Part shown: positions 1 through 14,410 of the stretch, one piece after another | Numbering within the stretch: position 1 is the first letter of the stretch | Layout of the letters: every line of letters starts with the position of its first letter | Assembly (NCBI GenBank): GCA_016946835.1 | Contig: JACVTC010000106.1 | Span: 272,501-332,500, forward strand | Direction: 5' to 3' | Origin: Neocallimastix lanati (nom. inval.) | Lineage: Eukaryota > Neocallimastigomycota > Neocallimastigomycetes > Neocallimastigales > Neocallimastigaceae | DNA length: 60,000 bases | The notes under the pieces: generated by a model | What the model saw: the letters and a program-made list of their open reading frames with translations, nothing else | The model's database searches: none | Told to the model about the DNA's origin: nothing | Position numbers and translations under genes: made by a program

Positions 1-2325
1 CTTAATTCCATAACTTTTATAACGGCCGATAGGGTCAGCAATGGCAGTAAATTCACTGTTAGCATCCCATTGTTCTAATGAATAAATTTCTAAAGATTTA
101 TCTAAATTTCCAGGATATTTACCATTTTCATCTGGGTACTTTTCCTTCTTTACATAGGGCGTAATAAATTTTTTAATTTCATCGATATGTGGGAAAAGTA
201 TAGTTGGATTAAAAACTTTAGTGATAATCTTTTTTAGTGTATCAACAAACCGAGTGGGATGATTTAATATTAAAATTTTAATTAAATGGTCCTGTCCATT
301 ATACCATTCAATAAAGGAATAGGCTGCAAATTCATATTTTTTATCTTCATGATCAATAAAAAGTTCTTCTATATTGTTGGATGCAATTGTTTTATTATTT
401 TGATTTATTTCGGTTTCATTTAAACTACTGTCGGTTCTACGTAATAATGAAGAATATAATGTTGAATTAGAAATGAAAAATGATTTAGATGATGGAAATT
501 CTATTTGTGAAATAAAATGACTATTAATATCTTGTCCAAATTCTCCATCAAAATCATAAATTAAATATTTCCATTTTTTATCGACACTATTTGCTTTATA
601 AAAATAAAAGTTATGACTATGAACTGGATAATGATCCCATGAACCAAATAAATATTCTAATGCTATTTCCGTTAAATATTGATCAATATCTAATATATCT
701 TCTAGGTTATTGGCAGATTCAGCTTCATCTATTGAAGTTAAAAATTCTTCCCAATCTTTTTTATCAGTAAAATTCTCATTTTCATTTGTACATCCTTTAA
801 CAGCAGTTTTCTTTGAAATTCCATTATGTACATCATCACATTTATATAAAAATGTGGAATTCTTATCATTATATAAAAATTCAACCCATGACAATTTTAT
901 AGCATCCATAATAATATAAAAACCTAAATAGTCCTCATTAATATATAACGTAATATAATTAGCTGAAATAGATGGAATACCTAAAGCATTATGTATATCG
1001 CATGCTAATTTATTTCTTAAAAATGTAGCATCTCTGGATCCAGATCGTATTTTAAATTGAGTCCTGCCATATAAATCATCTTTATTACGAATTTTTATGT
1101 TATAACAAGGTTTACCATAAGAACGTGAAGATCTTCCCCCTAATTTTAAAGTAAGTTTACTAAATTCTTTTCGTTCACTATTATATGTATAATATATATA
1201 TATATAATACATATTATTAATACATATTGTATAATATATTATTATTAGTTACATATTATATAAAAATAATTTTATTAATAAACTTTACAAATTAACAAGA
1301 TAATAGAACATACCCATTAATTTCAACGCTCATGGTACCATTTTTAGTTTTAAATTCTTCAGTATCATCATCATCAATAATATCATAAATAATATTCTTT
1401 CTAAAAATTTTATCAACATCATTAAAAATTTTAAACTGTGGACCTTCTTCAGTCATTCTATCAATAGCTTTGGTAATAGAAGTAATATTAAAATTTGGAT
1501 CGTTACTTAAAACTCTTTCATAAAATTCGTATTCATCAATATCTTTAATATTTTTATATATATCTTCTGTAATATATTTTCCACTTAAAACTTCGGCATC
1601 GTTAATTTTAGCATAACCTTCTTCATCAATATGAAATTGAGGTAGCATTTCATCCAAATTCTGATCGGGATATGTTTCTTTGAAATTAATATCTTTTATA
1701 TACTCTAAAAATGATTTTACTTGACCATTATACTTATTTTGTAGGCTTGTAACGTTAAAATCGTATATATCTTTTTTATAATATCCGAGTTTATATTTCA
1801 ATTGTTTGTATTCTAATGGCGGTATACTAATTCTAAATACAGGTATTTCATTATCAGTTAATTCAAAAAATCGAGGACGTTGTCCTTTTTCAATAAAAGA
1901 TGTCAATGCAGAAATTCCATATACTATATATATATAAATATATTATATAATTTTAGATATATTGAATATTTATTTTTATTATAAAATTTATTGTAATTTC
2001 AATAAAATTATACATAAAAAAATATATATATATATTTAATATATAATTTAGATTTTTCTTTAACATTATATTATATACTCTATTATTTATAATATTTATA
2101 TCTGTAATATTTATTAAAATTTATTTTATTTTTTGTATTATTATTCTTTTTATATTAATTTCATTTTTAATTATCATATTTATTTATTTATTTATATATA
2201 CTTTTCTTTCTTTATTCATAAGATTAATTTATATAATAGAAATTTATAAATATTTAATGAATATATTTATATATATATTTTTAAAATTTACCTAAAGAAA
2301 ATATAATATACAATTCATTTATCAT
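1..2325 (-). CDS. CotH-kinase family secreted protein, 5' part (3' end outside window)
   Basis: Three exons join in one frame: 2325-2292, 1923-1314 and 1177-1 (open at the window edge), giving 607 residues without a stop. Exon 1 is inferred: it encodes a short hydrophobic start that splices in phase to give MINELYIIFSLVYGISA, a plausible signal peptide. Intron 1 has GTAAAT...TAG and intron 2 GTATGT...TAG. Exon 3 carries typical CotH blocks: GRTQFKIRSGSRDATFLRNK, LACDIHNALGIPSISANY, then HNFYFYK and KWKYLIYDFDGEFGQD, which resembles the metal-binding Asp region of CotH kinases. Bacterial CotH phosphorylates spore coat proteins. Gut fungi have many CotH proteins, often secreted and sometimes linked to dockerins and cellulosomes, but their role there is unsettled. 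Any C-terminal dockerin would lie outside the window. The family call is confident; exon 1 is less certain. Confidence 0.88.
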
Positions 2326-3700
2326 TTTTTTAGATTTTATTTTTTTTATTATACTTTTTTTTATATTTAATAAGTGATTTTCATTTATAAATAATATATT
2401 TTTGTTTTCTAATTTTTATTTTTAAATTTACTATATTTTGTTTATTTATAATAAATTAATATTTTATATGTACAAACAAAATAATTTAAACAATTATTAT
2501 ATTTATTTAATATATAACTTATATAATTATATTCATAAATTATAACGTTTAAAGAAAAAAAATTTATTATAAATTATTCTATGCTATTTTACAAAAAAAA
2601 AAAAAAAGGAAAAAAAAAAGAAAAAAAAAAAAAAGGAAAATTGAACGAAATGAAAAAAGATATACTACTTAAAGTTTTACTTCAACAAACGGCTTATTTA
2701 ATTTTTTATAGTTTTAATTTTAATTTTGTATTAATATATTTCATTTATTAACGGCATTTAATTTAAATTAAATAATATATAATAATGTTCTTTCTATCCA
2801 ATAAATATTAAGTAATAAACTTTATTTATAATATATTTAATTTTTTAATAATTAAAAATAATTTTATTTATAGTAATATATTTAATTTATATATAATAAT
2901 TTTTTATAATTTTTTATTATTATTTTTTTTTTTTTTTTTTTTTAAATTGTAAAAATTAAATAATTTTCCCATTGTACTTATATGTATGTATTTCTTAATA
3001 TAATATAAAATATATTGTTAATTTTTTGTTTAACATTTTTTTAATTGTTTATTATAGCTTTTTTGAGTTGTTGAACCAAAATAGCTATAATTAAAAATAA
3101 CTTAATGCTTTTTCAGTTACTTCATGATAATTTTTAATTTCACACTAATCAATATTCCCTTTAAAATTTTCATTTTTAAGTTCGTCCATATTTTCACTAT
3201 TCATCTAAGAGCCAAGAGAAAGCAAAACAAATTGACTGTTCCATTATTGGCCATATATACATTTTAAAAATATGTAATTTTATATATTGTTTTTATTATT
3301 ATTTTTATTTTTATTTTTTTATTTTTTATTTTTTTTTTTTATTATATTTTTTATTTTATATGAGCAGATTTTTTTAAATGATTTTTTCCATTGAATATCA
3401 ATGAAAGCAGTACGAGGAAAATCAAGGAATTAATATTTATATTCCTCTCCTAAATATTCTTTTTGGCATTGGTTTGTAAATATAAATTTGTACAAGGAGA
3501 AGTAATAATTGTATTATAAAAACTAATATTATTAAAAATAGTATTTTTATTACCTTTAATAATATTATTGAATTTATTATTATAAATATTATTATTATCA
3601 TTACTATTACTATTATTATTATTATTAGTATTAATAGTATTAGTAGTAGTAGTAATAGTAGTAATAGTAGTAGTAGTAGTATTAGTATTTTTAATATTAA

Positions 3701-3761
<61 letters not shown>

Positions 3762-3774
3762 TTATTATTGAGAC

Positions 3775-3811
<37 letters not shown>

Positions 3812-3839
3812 GTGATTAGTATTGTTGTTGCTCTTGCAA
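2326..3839. other. AT-rich intergenic DNA
   Basis: No gene seen. It holds mixed A/T runs, an A-rich stretch near 2590-2640 and a T-run near 2924-2943. The segments 3050-3270 and 3360-3520 are slightly richer in G and C, and read on the minus strand they could be further debris of the neighbouring LINE, but no family motif was recognised there. Confidence 0.5.
3590..3816. repeat. Compound ATT/TAG microsatellite
   Basis: A run of ATT triplets interrupted by TAG/TAA/TAC variants, then pure ATT from about 3703. It lies just downstream (minus-strand sense) of the LINE reverse-transcriptase relic. Confidence 0.85.
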
Positions 3840-4361
3840 GAATAAGAACTGAAAATTCAGGTTATTAAAAAGGAGGATTTTTTAATATTAAATTCCATAA
3901 AAATTTTATTTGCTCAATTTGAATAAATATTAAACATATTTTGTAAATCTTTCAAATTATTGTGATTTAATTTTATGTCATCAGCATAAAACAATAATGT
4001 GGTAAAGGATCATTGGGATATTTTCTTGTAATTTCCTCTGAATATATTGAATAATATATAGTGAATAAAATAGATCCTTGCAATAATCCTTTTTCCAAAT
4101 AAATTTCTTTTTTAAATTCCTGATTTAAAAAGAGGTAATTTAGTTTTCAATTCCAGTGGATATATTTCTTTCATTTAAATTTTCAATTAAAAAACAAAAT
4201 GGGATGGAATCATAAGCATTTTTAATATCTAAAAAAAAAAACATTTTATCTGTCTTTAGAGCAGATTGCATCTGAAACTCTAACATGAGTAATGGTATAA
4301 TAACCATTTCTAGACCTAACATAGTATTGTAGATAATTATTTTATATGTTGGGAACTTCAT
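3840..4361 (-). mobile_element. Degenerate LINE (non-LTR retrotransposon) reverse transcriptase fragment
   Basis: Read on the minus strand, three ordered reverse-transcriptase blocks are visible: FFFLDIKNAYDSIP (4250-4200), EKGLLQGSILFTIY (about 4105-4060) and LLFYADDIKLNHNN (about 4003-3960), the last being the catalytic YxDD-type box. A single-base frameshift lies between the QGS block and the FYADD block, and stops interrupt the ends. Order and wording are those of non-LTR elements, not of copia. Upstream endonuclease and the true 3' end were not found, so this is a truncated dead copy. Confidence 0.8.
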
Positions 4362-4674
4362 TCTTATACAAATGAAGATTTTTATTATTATTAAGATTAG
4401 TTATTAATAAAAAATATCAAAATTAATTTTTTTTTATAAATAATAAACCAATAATAATAATAATTATAATAATAAAAAGGAAAAAAAATTAAAAATATAA
4501 TATATTTAATTTTTTTATTTATTTAATTTATATTATTAATATCATTTTCAAAATAAAAAGGTTTTTTTTTTTTTTCATATTTATTTATATATTTTTTATT
4601 ATATAAATAAAAAATATTGGATACTTAATTAATAATTTTTTTATTTTTGATAATTATTATTATTATTATAATAA

Positions 4675-7508
4675 CTAGTTTTCAAAGTCAAATATTTCAA
4701 TTTCATTATCACTAAAATCTTTAGCAGAAAAATAAATGTCTGTTTCACTATTATGATCTTCATTGTTTAGTTATTTATCATTTGTTAAATTTAAATCAAT
4801 AATTTCATTATCATCTGTATTAGTATATTCATTTTCATTTATATTAATGGATTCATTTTCATTAATAATAATGGATTCATTTTCATTTACTTCTTTATTG
4901 GAATTATCCTCAAAAATATTAAAATTTTCTCTTTTTTTCTCATTTTCTTCTTTTTCATTGGAACTATTATTATATAATAAAATTGAATTATCAAATTCAT
5001 TATCATGGATATACATATTGTTTTTAAAAAATATTAATGAATTATTACTATTACCATATTTTTCTTTGTAAATATTTTTTCCTGTTTTAAAATAATTATA
5101 AATGTCATATTTTTCAACTATCTCTTTTTTTATCGGTTTTGGTTTTTCTTTAATTAATTTATTTATTTTGTAATTTTTATAACTTAGATCATAATTAAAT
5201 TTGTAATTATTTTTATAATTATAATTTGAATTGTAATCATCATCATCATCATCATCATCATTATCATCATAAATATTATTTTTACTAATAATCATATCAT
5301 AATCGTCACTATCACTTTCATTATTACAATTATTATTGTTATTGTTATTGTTCTTGTTGTTGCTTTTATTTTTTATTTTTTGACTTTTTTTTTTATTATT
5401 TTGATTTTTAATATCATGCTTTTGAATTATCTTTTTTATAGTATTATAATTAAAATTATTTTTATTAATTATTAATTCATTATAGATTAATTCATAATGT
5501 TGATTTATTGTTTTTTTTAATTTTTCATTTTCATCTTTTTTGGTTTCATGAGCATCAATATATTGAAATAATAATAATTCAATTATATCTTTATTTTGAT
5601 CATTTAGTATATTTGAATATATTAGTGAAATTGCTTTTTCATTATTGATTTCATTAATATTAATCTTTTTACTTTCTAATATTAATTTAAAATGAGTAAT
5701 ATTTTTATTTTCGAGAGCATATATTATAAATGATTTTTGATTTTCATCTTTTTCATCTATTATTCCATTATATAGATTAATTATAACTTTTGATAAATCA
5801 ATAAAATTGTTTTTAATTGAAAAAATCAATGGTGCTTGAATAAATTTATTCTTTTTCTTTCTTAAAATATAAAATCCATTTTTTATTATTGTTTCAATGA
5901 ATGATTCATTATTAATAATATTATTTAATAATAAATTTTTAAATTGACCCCATTTAATATATGATATATTATTAATTAATAATTTATAAACCATTTTATT
6001 TTTTATTCCATTTTTTAAAAGATAAACTAAAGGCGTTTCATCATTATTATTAGATAAATTAAAATCTGATTTATATTGACCAGATTGTAGATATTCAATA
6101 CAATTATAATTTTTATTTTTAATAGCCACCATTAACGCCGTATCACCCTCAGTGTTTTTTAAACTTATATTTTCTTTTGTAATTAATTTTGATATACATT
6201 TATAATTATTAAATTGACAAGCTATATGCAATGCACTCGATTTAGTATTATCTACTATATTTTTATTTGGATTATATTTCAATAATAAATTAAAAATTTT
6301 TAAATTATTATCACAATATTGTGATGGACGCATCAATGGTGTTTTGAATAGATTATTTTTAATATTAATTATATCATTATAATTATCTAAAATATTTTTT
6401 ATATAATTATATTTTTGTCTTTTAATATAATCAAATAATAAATTACTTTTTTCCTTTCTTGTGCTTTCTTTTTTATTCATTTGTTCATACAAATTTTCAA
6501 TTTTTTCGATAACATAAAAATTCATTAATTTCAAAGCGGCTAATTTTAACTTTTTATAAAATTCTGATTTAATAAACTCATTCATTCCATAATAAAAAAT
6601 AAAAAGTTTTATTACTTCTAATTTATAATCATTTTTAACAATACTTAAATATGAGATTTCATTTAAATTTCCTAAATTTATGTATTTAAATTTTTCTTTA
6701 AGTATATGATTAAAACTTTTTTTTGAAATAGCCTTTCTTTTCCATAAACTATCATATTAATCAATTCCTTATTATTGATAATGCAATAATAATTGATTGT
6801 AAAACGAATTAAATGATAACTATATTTAGGGTTATCTGACATTACCAAAAAATCTATAATTAAATAATCAATAAAAGAAAGATTCAAGTTATCATCCAAT
6901 TCATTAGTTTTACAAATTTTATAAGGGATAAAATTTATATCAATATCATGAGTAATTAAAAATTTAATTTTACTAGCGTTACTTAAAAATTGTTTTCTAT
7001 TTGTTTGAAAAGTTAAAAAGTTTAATACTAAATTATTTTTATCTGTTACAGTTCCATTAATATCAAAACCATACCTTAAAAATAATTCAAAATATTCGAA
7101 ATTACTCATTTCTAATAATTTAAGTAAAATCCAAGAATATATTTTTTTTAGTGAAGGTTTTTTTGATAACTTTTTAAAAAAAATTCACAAGTATTATAAG
7201 GAAGTTTCAAACCTAAAACTTTGATAATTATATAAAAATCATTATCATAATAGGTATAAATTTTTCTAAGTCTTTGTGAATTCTTTATAATATTATCCAA
7301 GGTTTGTAATTTATATATTTCTAATAAAACATGATTACTATAATAATAAAAAGTCATTTTAAAGTAAATAAAAGTTAAAAATTATTTAAAATAAAAAATT
7401 TTATTTAAAGCTTAAATAAAGTTTGTTAAATTAATTATTAAAAAATTACCGTTCAACAGCAAATTTTGAATTCTGACAATATGAAATATAATCATTAATA
7501 GTATTCAT
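4675..7508 (-). pseudogene. Ankyrin-repeat protein gene broken by two frameshifts and a stop (or carrying homopolymer errors)
   Basis: Three overlapping open pieces, 7357-7148, 7109-6678 and 6585-4771, read as one protein if one A is added in each of two A-runs (7 As at about 7161-7167, 8 As at 6717-6724). The N-terminal part is a helical domain (KPSLKK, MSNFEYFELFLRYG). It is followed by ankyrin units such as SSALHIACQFNNYKCISKLI and DTALMVAIKNKNYNCIEYL, then an Asn/Asp/Lys-rich tail. A stop at 4773-4771 is followed in the same frame by 31 more sensible codons up to a TAG at 4677-4675. A plausible first exon, 7508-7450 (MNTINDYISYCQNSKFAVE), has a GTAATT donor but no usable acceptor before 7357. 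Large ankyrin proteins like this are a multigene family in gut fungi; their function is unknown. It is either a pseudogene or an intact gene with sequencing errors. Confidence 0.75.
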
Positions 7509-7869
7509 TTTGTATAATATTTTTTATATTTTAAAACTGATTTTATTCTTAACTTTTTTATAAGTATATAAAATATATATATTTTATCTTTTTATTTTAT
7601 TTTTATAATCAAAAAAAAAAAAAAAAAAAAAAAACAACTCAATAATAATTTATATAATTTATATATATAATATTCTTTAACATTTTTATTAATTATTATA
7701 TCTAAATTAATTTTTGTTTTTTAAAGTTTTCAAAAAATCTATTGGTCAATGAATTGATTTTATTTGCATTTTTAAATATAATTATTATACATTTTTTAAA
7801 AATTATTGAAAAATTTTTATTTTAATCTTTATGTTTTTTTTTTTTTATTTATTTAAAATTTAAAATTAA

Positions 7870-7962
<93 letters not shown>

Positions 7963-8171
7963 GTTTTTATTATAAAAAATTAATTTTATTTCATTGAAAT
8001 ATTTAAAAAGTATAATTTAATATTTAATACTACATATTTAGTTCAAATGTACCTAATAAAAAATATGTATTTATTTATATCAATTAATTATTATAATTAA
8101 TTAATATTTTATATCATATTTAAGTATTATAATTAATTAATAATCAATATTAAATTTAAAAATCTTTTTAT

Positions 8172-8214
<43 letters not shown>

Positions 8215-8439
8215 AGAAATAAAATAAAATAAAATTAAAAAAAAGTAAAATAAAACCAAATTACTATATAATTTATTTGATTGTTTTATTATTTTTAAAT
8301 AGACTGTTTTAATTAGAGATTTTATATTATATTAATTAAAAATAATAGATATTTATTTAAATTTATAAAATATTTAATTTACTCTTTGTTTTTATATTTT
8401 TTTAGTTTTTGTTTTTTGCTTTTGCTTTTGAAATTTATT
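7509..8439. other. Intergenic DNA with ATT microsatellite and A40 tract
   Basis: No gene seen. An uninterrupted ATT triplet array spans about 7868-7962, and a pure run of 40 A lies at 8173-8212. Confidence 0.6.
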
Positions 8440-8725
8440 TTTTGTTATTTTCTTTTAAAATTTCTTTAGCAATATCAATGTTATTTATTATAGCTAATTT
8501 ATATTTTAAAAATAATTCAAAATACTTTAAATTATCATGTTATAAAAAATATAATGACATCATTGCATAAACTTTTTTTTAAAGAAGGCTTATTTTAATA
8601 ATACTTAAAAAAAAAATTCAACAACATTAAATGGACATTCTTCAAGAGGATTCATTATTATAAATATTCTTATACTTAAATCATTAATTTTATTGTCTCT
8701 TTTTATGTTAATGTATTGGTATAAT
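8440..8725 (-). pseudogene. Decayed fragment of an ankyrin-family N-terminal domain
   Basis: On the minus strand the broken reading NPLEECPFNVVEFF ... KPSLKK ... KYFELFLKYKLAIINN follows, in order, the N-terminal domain of the ankyrin gene at 4.7-7.4 kb (LPYNTCEFF, KPSLKK, EYFELFLRYG). Several stops and frame changes interrupt it, and no ankyrin units follow. It looks like a truncated paralogue lying upstream of its relative in the same orientation. Confidence 0.6.
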
Positions 8726-8930
8726 AAATAATTACACAAAATTATTATTTAAGAATATCTATAATTTATTTCATTTATCAAATTTTAAATAATTAAATTA
8801 TAAAAAAAATTTTTTTTTTTGATATACATTTTTCTTTTTAAATTTCTAAACTTCTAAACTATATTTCATATTAAGAAAATGATTTTATGATACAAAAAAA
8901 ATTTTATTAAGTAAAGACATAACAAATAAA

Positions 8931-10992
<2,062 letters not shown>

Positions 10993-13900
10993 TTATTCCG
11001 ATTCATTTTCAATTTCAATTTCATTTTTATTTTTAATTTCATTTTTAGTTTCATTTTCATTTTCATTTTCATTTTTAATTTCATTTTCATTTTTAATTTC
11101 ATTTTCATTTTCAGATTCAAATTTATTTAAATTATTATTATTTTTAAATTTAAATTTAACTTCATTATTAGATTTCGATATTACAGATATTACCGCTCCA
11201 GAGTTAATATTATTATTTTTATTTTCTTCCTCTTTATATCTTAACTCACTAAAGTTATTATTATCATTAATATTATTTATTTTTTTACTTTTGATATTAT
11301 CTTGACTTGTAAGTTTTATCAAGTTCAAGCTTTCATTAATACTATTTTCTTTTTCATTTTTATCATTTTTTAAATTTATTGATATGGATTTTGCATTTAT
11401 ACTATTTCTGTTTATAGTATTATATAAAAATCCTATAATATCTTTATTTCCTACATCTAATGCAAATTTCATTGGTGTATTATCATTATCATCACTATTA
11501 TTGTGATCACCTTGATTAATATTAACTTTCTCACTTTCCAACAGTAATTTAACTGCCTTAAAATTATTCCTTTTTATGGCATATATTAATGGGGTGACAT
11601 TTTTATAATATTGATTATTATTTATATCTTTATCTTTTTTCACAAGTTTTTTAAAAATTTTTTCTTCATCGATATTCTTTTTTATCATATATATTAAGGG
11701 TGTATAACCCCTTCTATTTTTTAAATTGACATCAATATTTTCTTTCGAAAGTAAATATTTTGTTATTTTATAATTTTTAAATTTTAATGATATAATTAAT
11801 GGAGTATTACCATCTTCCTTAGCTATATCATTTATACTTTCTTCTGAATTTGACAAAATAATTTTTAATATCTCAATATTTCCTGTATAGCATTGATCAT
11901 GCAAGAGAGACTCATAATAACAATTTTTACAGTTGAAATTTTTTATCATATCATAATTCTCAATAATATTATTATTTAAATTGTTAATAAGAAACCTTAA
12001 ATAATGTTTTTTATTTTCAATTTTACCAATGAAAATTCCATTGATAATACTTTTTATATAGTATTCAAATTCTTCCTCATATAATTCTTTTTGAAACAAA
12101 GAAAACATTTCTACCATTTTATTCTTAATAATATAAGATAGTATAATTTCTTTACTGTTGTTACCTTTATTACATTTTAAAAGACTCTTGTTTTTTAAAA
12201 TTAATTTGGAAAAGATTAAATTATTGTTTTTTACTGCAATAAATAACGGAGATTCTTGTTCCAAATTCATATTCATTTCATTATTTTGTAATATTTTCAA
12301 TTTCAATATTAATTTAAAAAATTCAATCAAATTATTGTTAATTGCAAAAATCAACGGATTTCCTATTTCATAGATATTATCATTATCATTATCATTATCA
12401 TCATTATTATTACTATTAATTATTTTTAATTTTTTTTCACGGATAGCTTTTAAATATGTATTATTATGTAACATATACACTATAAAATCTTTATTTTTTA
12501 ACCATTGTATCTTAATAGCCATTCCAAAATCTATTAATGAGGTAATCAAATTATTATTATTGATTTCATTCTTATAAATGCAATATAATGGATGATATTC
12601 ATCATCGATATTGATTAAATCATTATTTTTAATATTAGATTTTATTAATAATTTGAGGATACTTTGAAAATTATTTTTACATAAGAAATGAATTAAATTT
12701 GTACTATCTTTATTTTTTCTCTTTAAATCAAATGATGCATTTTCTTCACCTTGTATTATTAACTTTAGTACTTTTTTTATTGTTTTTTCATTAATTAATT
12801 CATGATTTAGTAATAAATCTAAATAATTATATTTTTGAGATATTAAATAATATTTTATAGTCTTCATTAAAACTTCATTCATATAATCTGGTTTACTTAT
12901 CATATACTTCATGACTTTTTTTATATAATATTTATTATTATGTTCTATTATATAACTAAATACCGTTCGATAAGAATTATATTTACATACCTTACTGATA
13001 TCTACATTATTTTCTAATAAAAGTTTAAATATTTTTGTACAATTTTTATTTACAGCAATAATTATTGGTAATTTACCATTATTATTCCTTTTATTTACTA
13101 TAGAGGGATCCAAATCAATAACTACTTTCCCTAAATCTATTAATTCAAAGTTTATTATAACATCCATTATTGTTAAATATTCTTTCGATAAATATAGTCC
13201 TTTCTTTATAAATAATTTCAGCAATCTTTTATTGTTTAATATTAAATTATACAAATAAGGATTTTTAAAGCATTCTGAATTAATTTCAATATCTACTACT
13301 TTTCTTAAACTTCTATATACTTTATTCAAGCTTCTTGCATTCGAAGAATATTTTAATATATAACTGAAAAAATTATAATTATTTTCGTCTATCTTATTAA
13401 TATCTACTTCACCACGTTTAACAAAATTAATTACAAGATCCAATTCACCACTTTTTAAAAGTAATATTAAATATACTAATTTATTGTTTTTTATGAATGT
13501 TATTTTTTCGTTAAGAGGAACTATATTATTATATTTTTTTTGAATATATGCTATTATATTGGAATATTTTTTTCCATTTCTATAAAAGTTGAAAAATCCT
13601 TGAATATAATTATTATTCTTTACTGTTATTATAGAACCAGGATATTCTTTTTCTTTTTTATAATAGCTTAAAGAGTCTCTTATATAATAATTACTTTGTT
13701 TATACGATTTAATATTGGTATATTTTTTTACATTTTTAAAAAAGCTCAAAGAGTCTTGAATATAAAAATTAAGTAATTGAATAACATCTTTATTAAAAAA
13801 AATTAAATTATTATTATTGAAATTTAAGACAAATTTATTTTCATTTTTATTATAATTAATTAAATTTTGGTGATAATTACTTTTTCCTTTATTTAAAACA

Positions 13901-14238
13901 AAATATGCTTTAACGAAGTTTTCTATATTTATTATAAATCTTCGTAAATTTTTATTATTAATATCAGTTATTGAATTAACCGTTGAGTTTTTAGATTTTC
14001 TTGAAATTTTTAATTTATCATTTTCAATGTGACTTTTTTCATTACTAGTAATGCATTTTATTGAATTATCTTTCTCATTCTCATAATGTTTAATATCAAA
14101 ATTTTTTATTTTAATTGAATTATCGTTTCCATTAAAAATTCCTTTGAAATTTATTTTATATTTAATATTATCAATTTTAACAATAAAATTGATAATTTGA
14201 AATTCTTGTATTTCTTTGGCATTGGGTATATTTTTCAT
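10993..14238 (-). CDS. Large ankyrin-repeat protein, 1081 aa, single exon
   Basis: One uninterrupted frame, starting at an ATG that follows TTTTGTAAAACAAA. Residues 1-150 are a basic, polar N-terminal region. Residues 157-234 are three tandem 26-residue units that begin NFYIQDSLS, NYYIRDSLS and NNYIQGFFN. Ankyrin units run from about 245 to 960, for example KLPIIIAVNKNCTKIFKLLL, NTPLIISLKFKNYKITKYLL, GYTPLIYMIKK and VTPLIYAIKRNNFKAVKLLL. The last 120 residues are Asn/Glu/Lys-rich and end in a simple NE/KN repeat. No signal peptide or membrane segment is evident, so it is probably cytosolic and a protein-interaction scaffold, as ankyrin arrays usually are; the partner is unknown. It is the intact relative of the broken gene at 4.7-7.5 kb. 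After the stop, another frame stays open through a poly-Asn stretch, so the exact C-terminus is slightly uncertain. Confidence 0.85.
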   Translation of the reverse strand: MKNIPNAKEIQEFQIINFIVKIDNIKYKINFKGIFNGNDNSIKIKNFDIKHYENEKDNSIKCITSNEKSHIENDKLKISRKSKNSTVNSITDINNKNLRRFIINIENFVKAYFVLNKGKSNYHQNLINYNKNENKFVLNFNNNNLIFFNKDVIQLLNFYIQDSLSFFKNVKKYTNIKSYKQSNYYIRDSLSYYKKEKEYPGSIITVKNNNYIQGFFNFYRNGKKYSNIIAYIQKKYNNIVPLNEKITFIKNNKLVYLILLLKSGELDLVINFVKRGEVDINKIDENNYNFFSYILKYSSNARSLNKVYRSLRKVVDIEINSECFKNPYLYNLILNNKRLLKLFIKKGLYLSKEYLTIMDVIINFELIDLGKVVIDLDPSIVNKRNNNGKLPIIIAVNKNCTKIFKLLLENNVDISKVCKYNSYRTVFSYIIEHNNKYYIKKVMKYMISKPDYMNEVLMKTIKYYLISQKYNYLDLLLNHELINEKTIKKVLKLIIQGEENASFDLKRKNKDSTNLIHFLCKNNFQSILKLLIKSNIKNNDLINIDDEYHPLYCIYKNEINNNNLITSLIDFGMAIKIQWLKNKDFIVYMLHNNTYLKAIREKKLKIINSNNNDDNDNDNDNIYEIGNPLIFAINNNLIEFFKLILKLKILQNNEMNMNLEQESPLFIAVKNNNLIFSKLILKNKSLLKCNKGNNSKEIILSYIIKNKMVEMFSLFQKELYEEEFEYYIKSIINGIFIGKIENKKHYLRFLINNLNNNIIENYDMIKNFNCKNCYYESLLHDQCYTGNIEILKIILSNSEESINDIAKEDGNTPLIISLKFKNYKITKYLLSKENIDVNLKNRRGYTPLIYMIKKNIDEEKIFKKLVKKDKDINNNQYYKNVTPLIYAIKRNNFKAVKLLLESEKVNINQGDHNNSDDNDNTPMKFALDVGNKDIIGFLYNTINRNSINAKSISINLKNDKNEKENSINESLNLIKLTSQDNIKSKKINNINDNNNFSELRYKEEENKNNNINSGAVISVISKSNNEVKFKFKNNNNLNKFESENENEIKNENEIKNENENENETKNEIKNKNEIEIENESE

Positions 14239-14349
14239 TTTGTTTTACAAAATAAATATTTATATATAATATAATATAAAATATCGAATAATATAATTTA
14301 TTAATTTAATTGAATTTGAACATCTGAGTAATATACATTTTTCTTTTCC

Positions 14350-14410
<61 letters not shown>

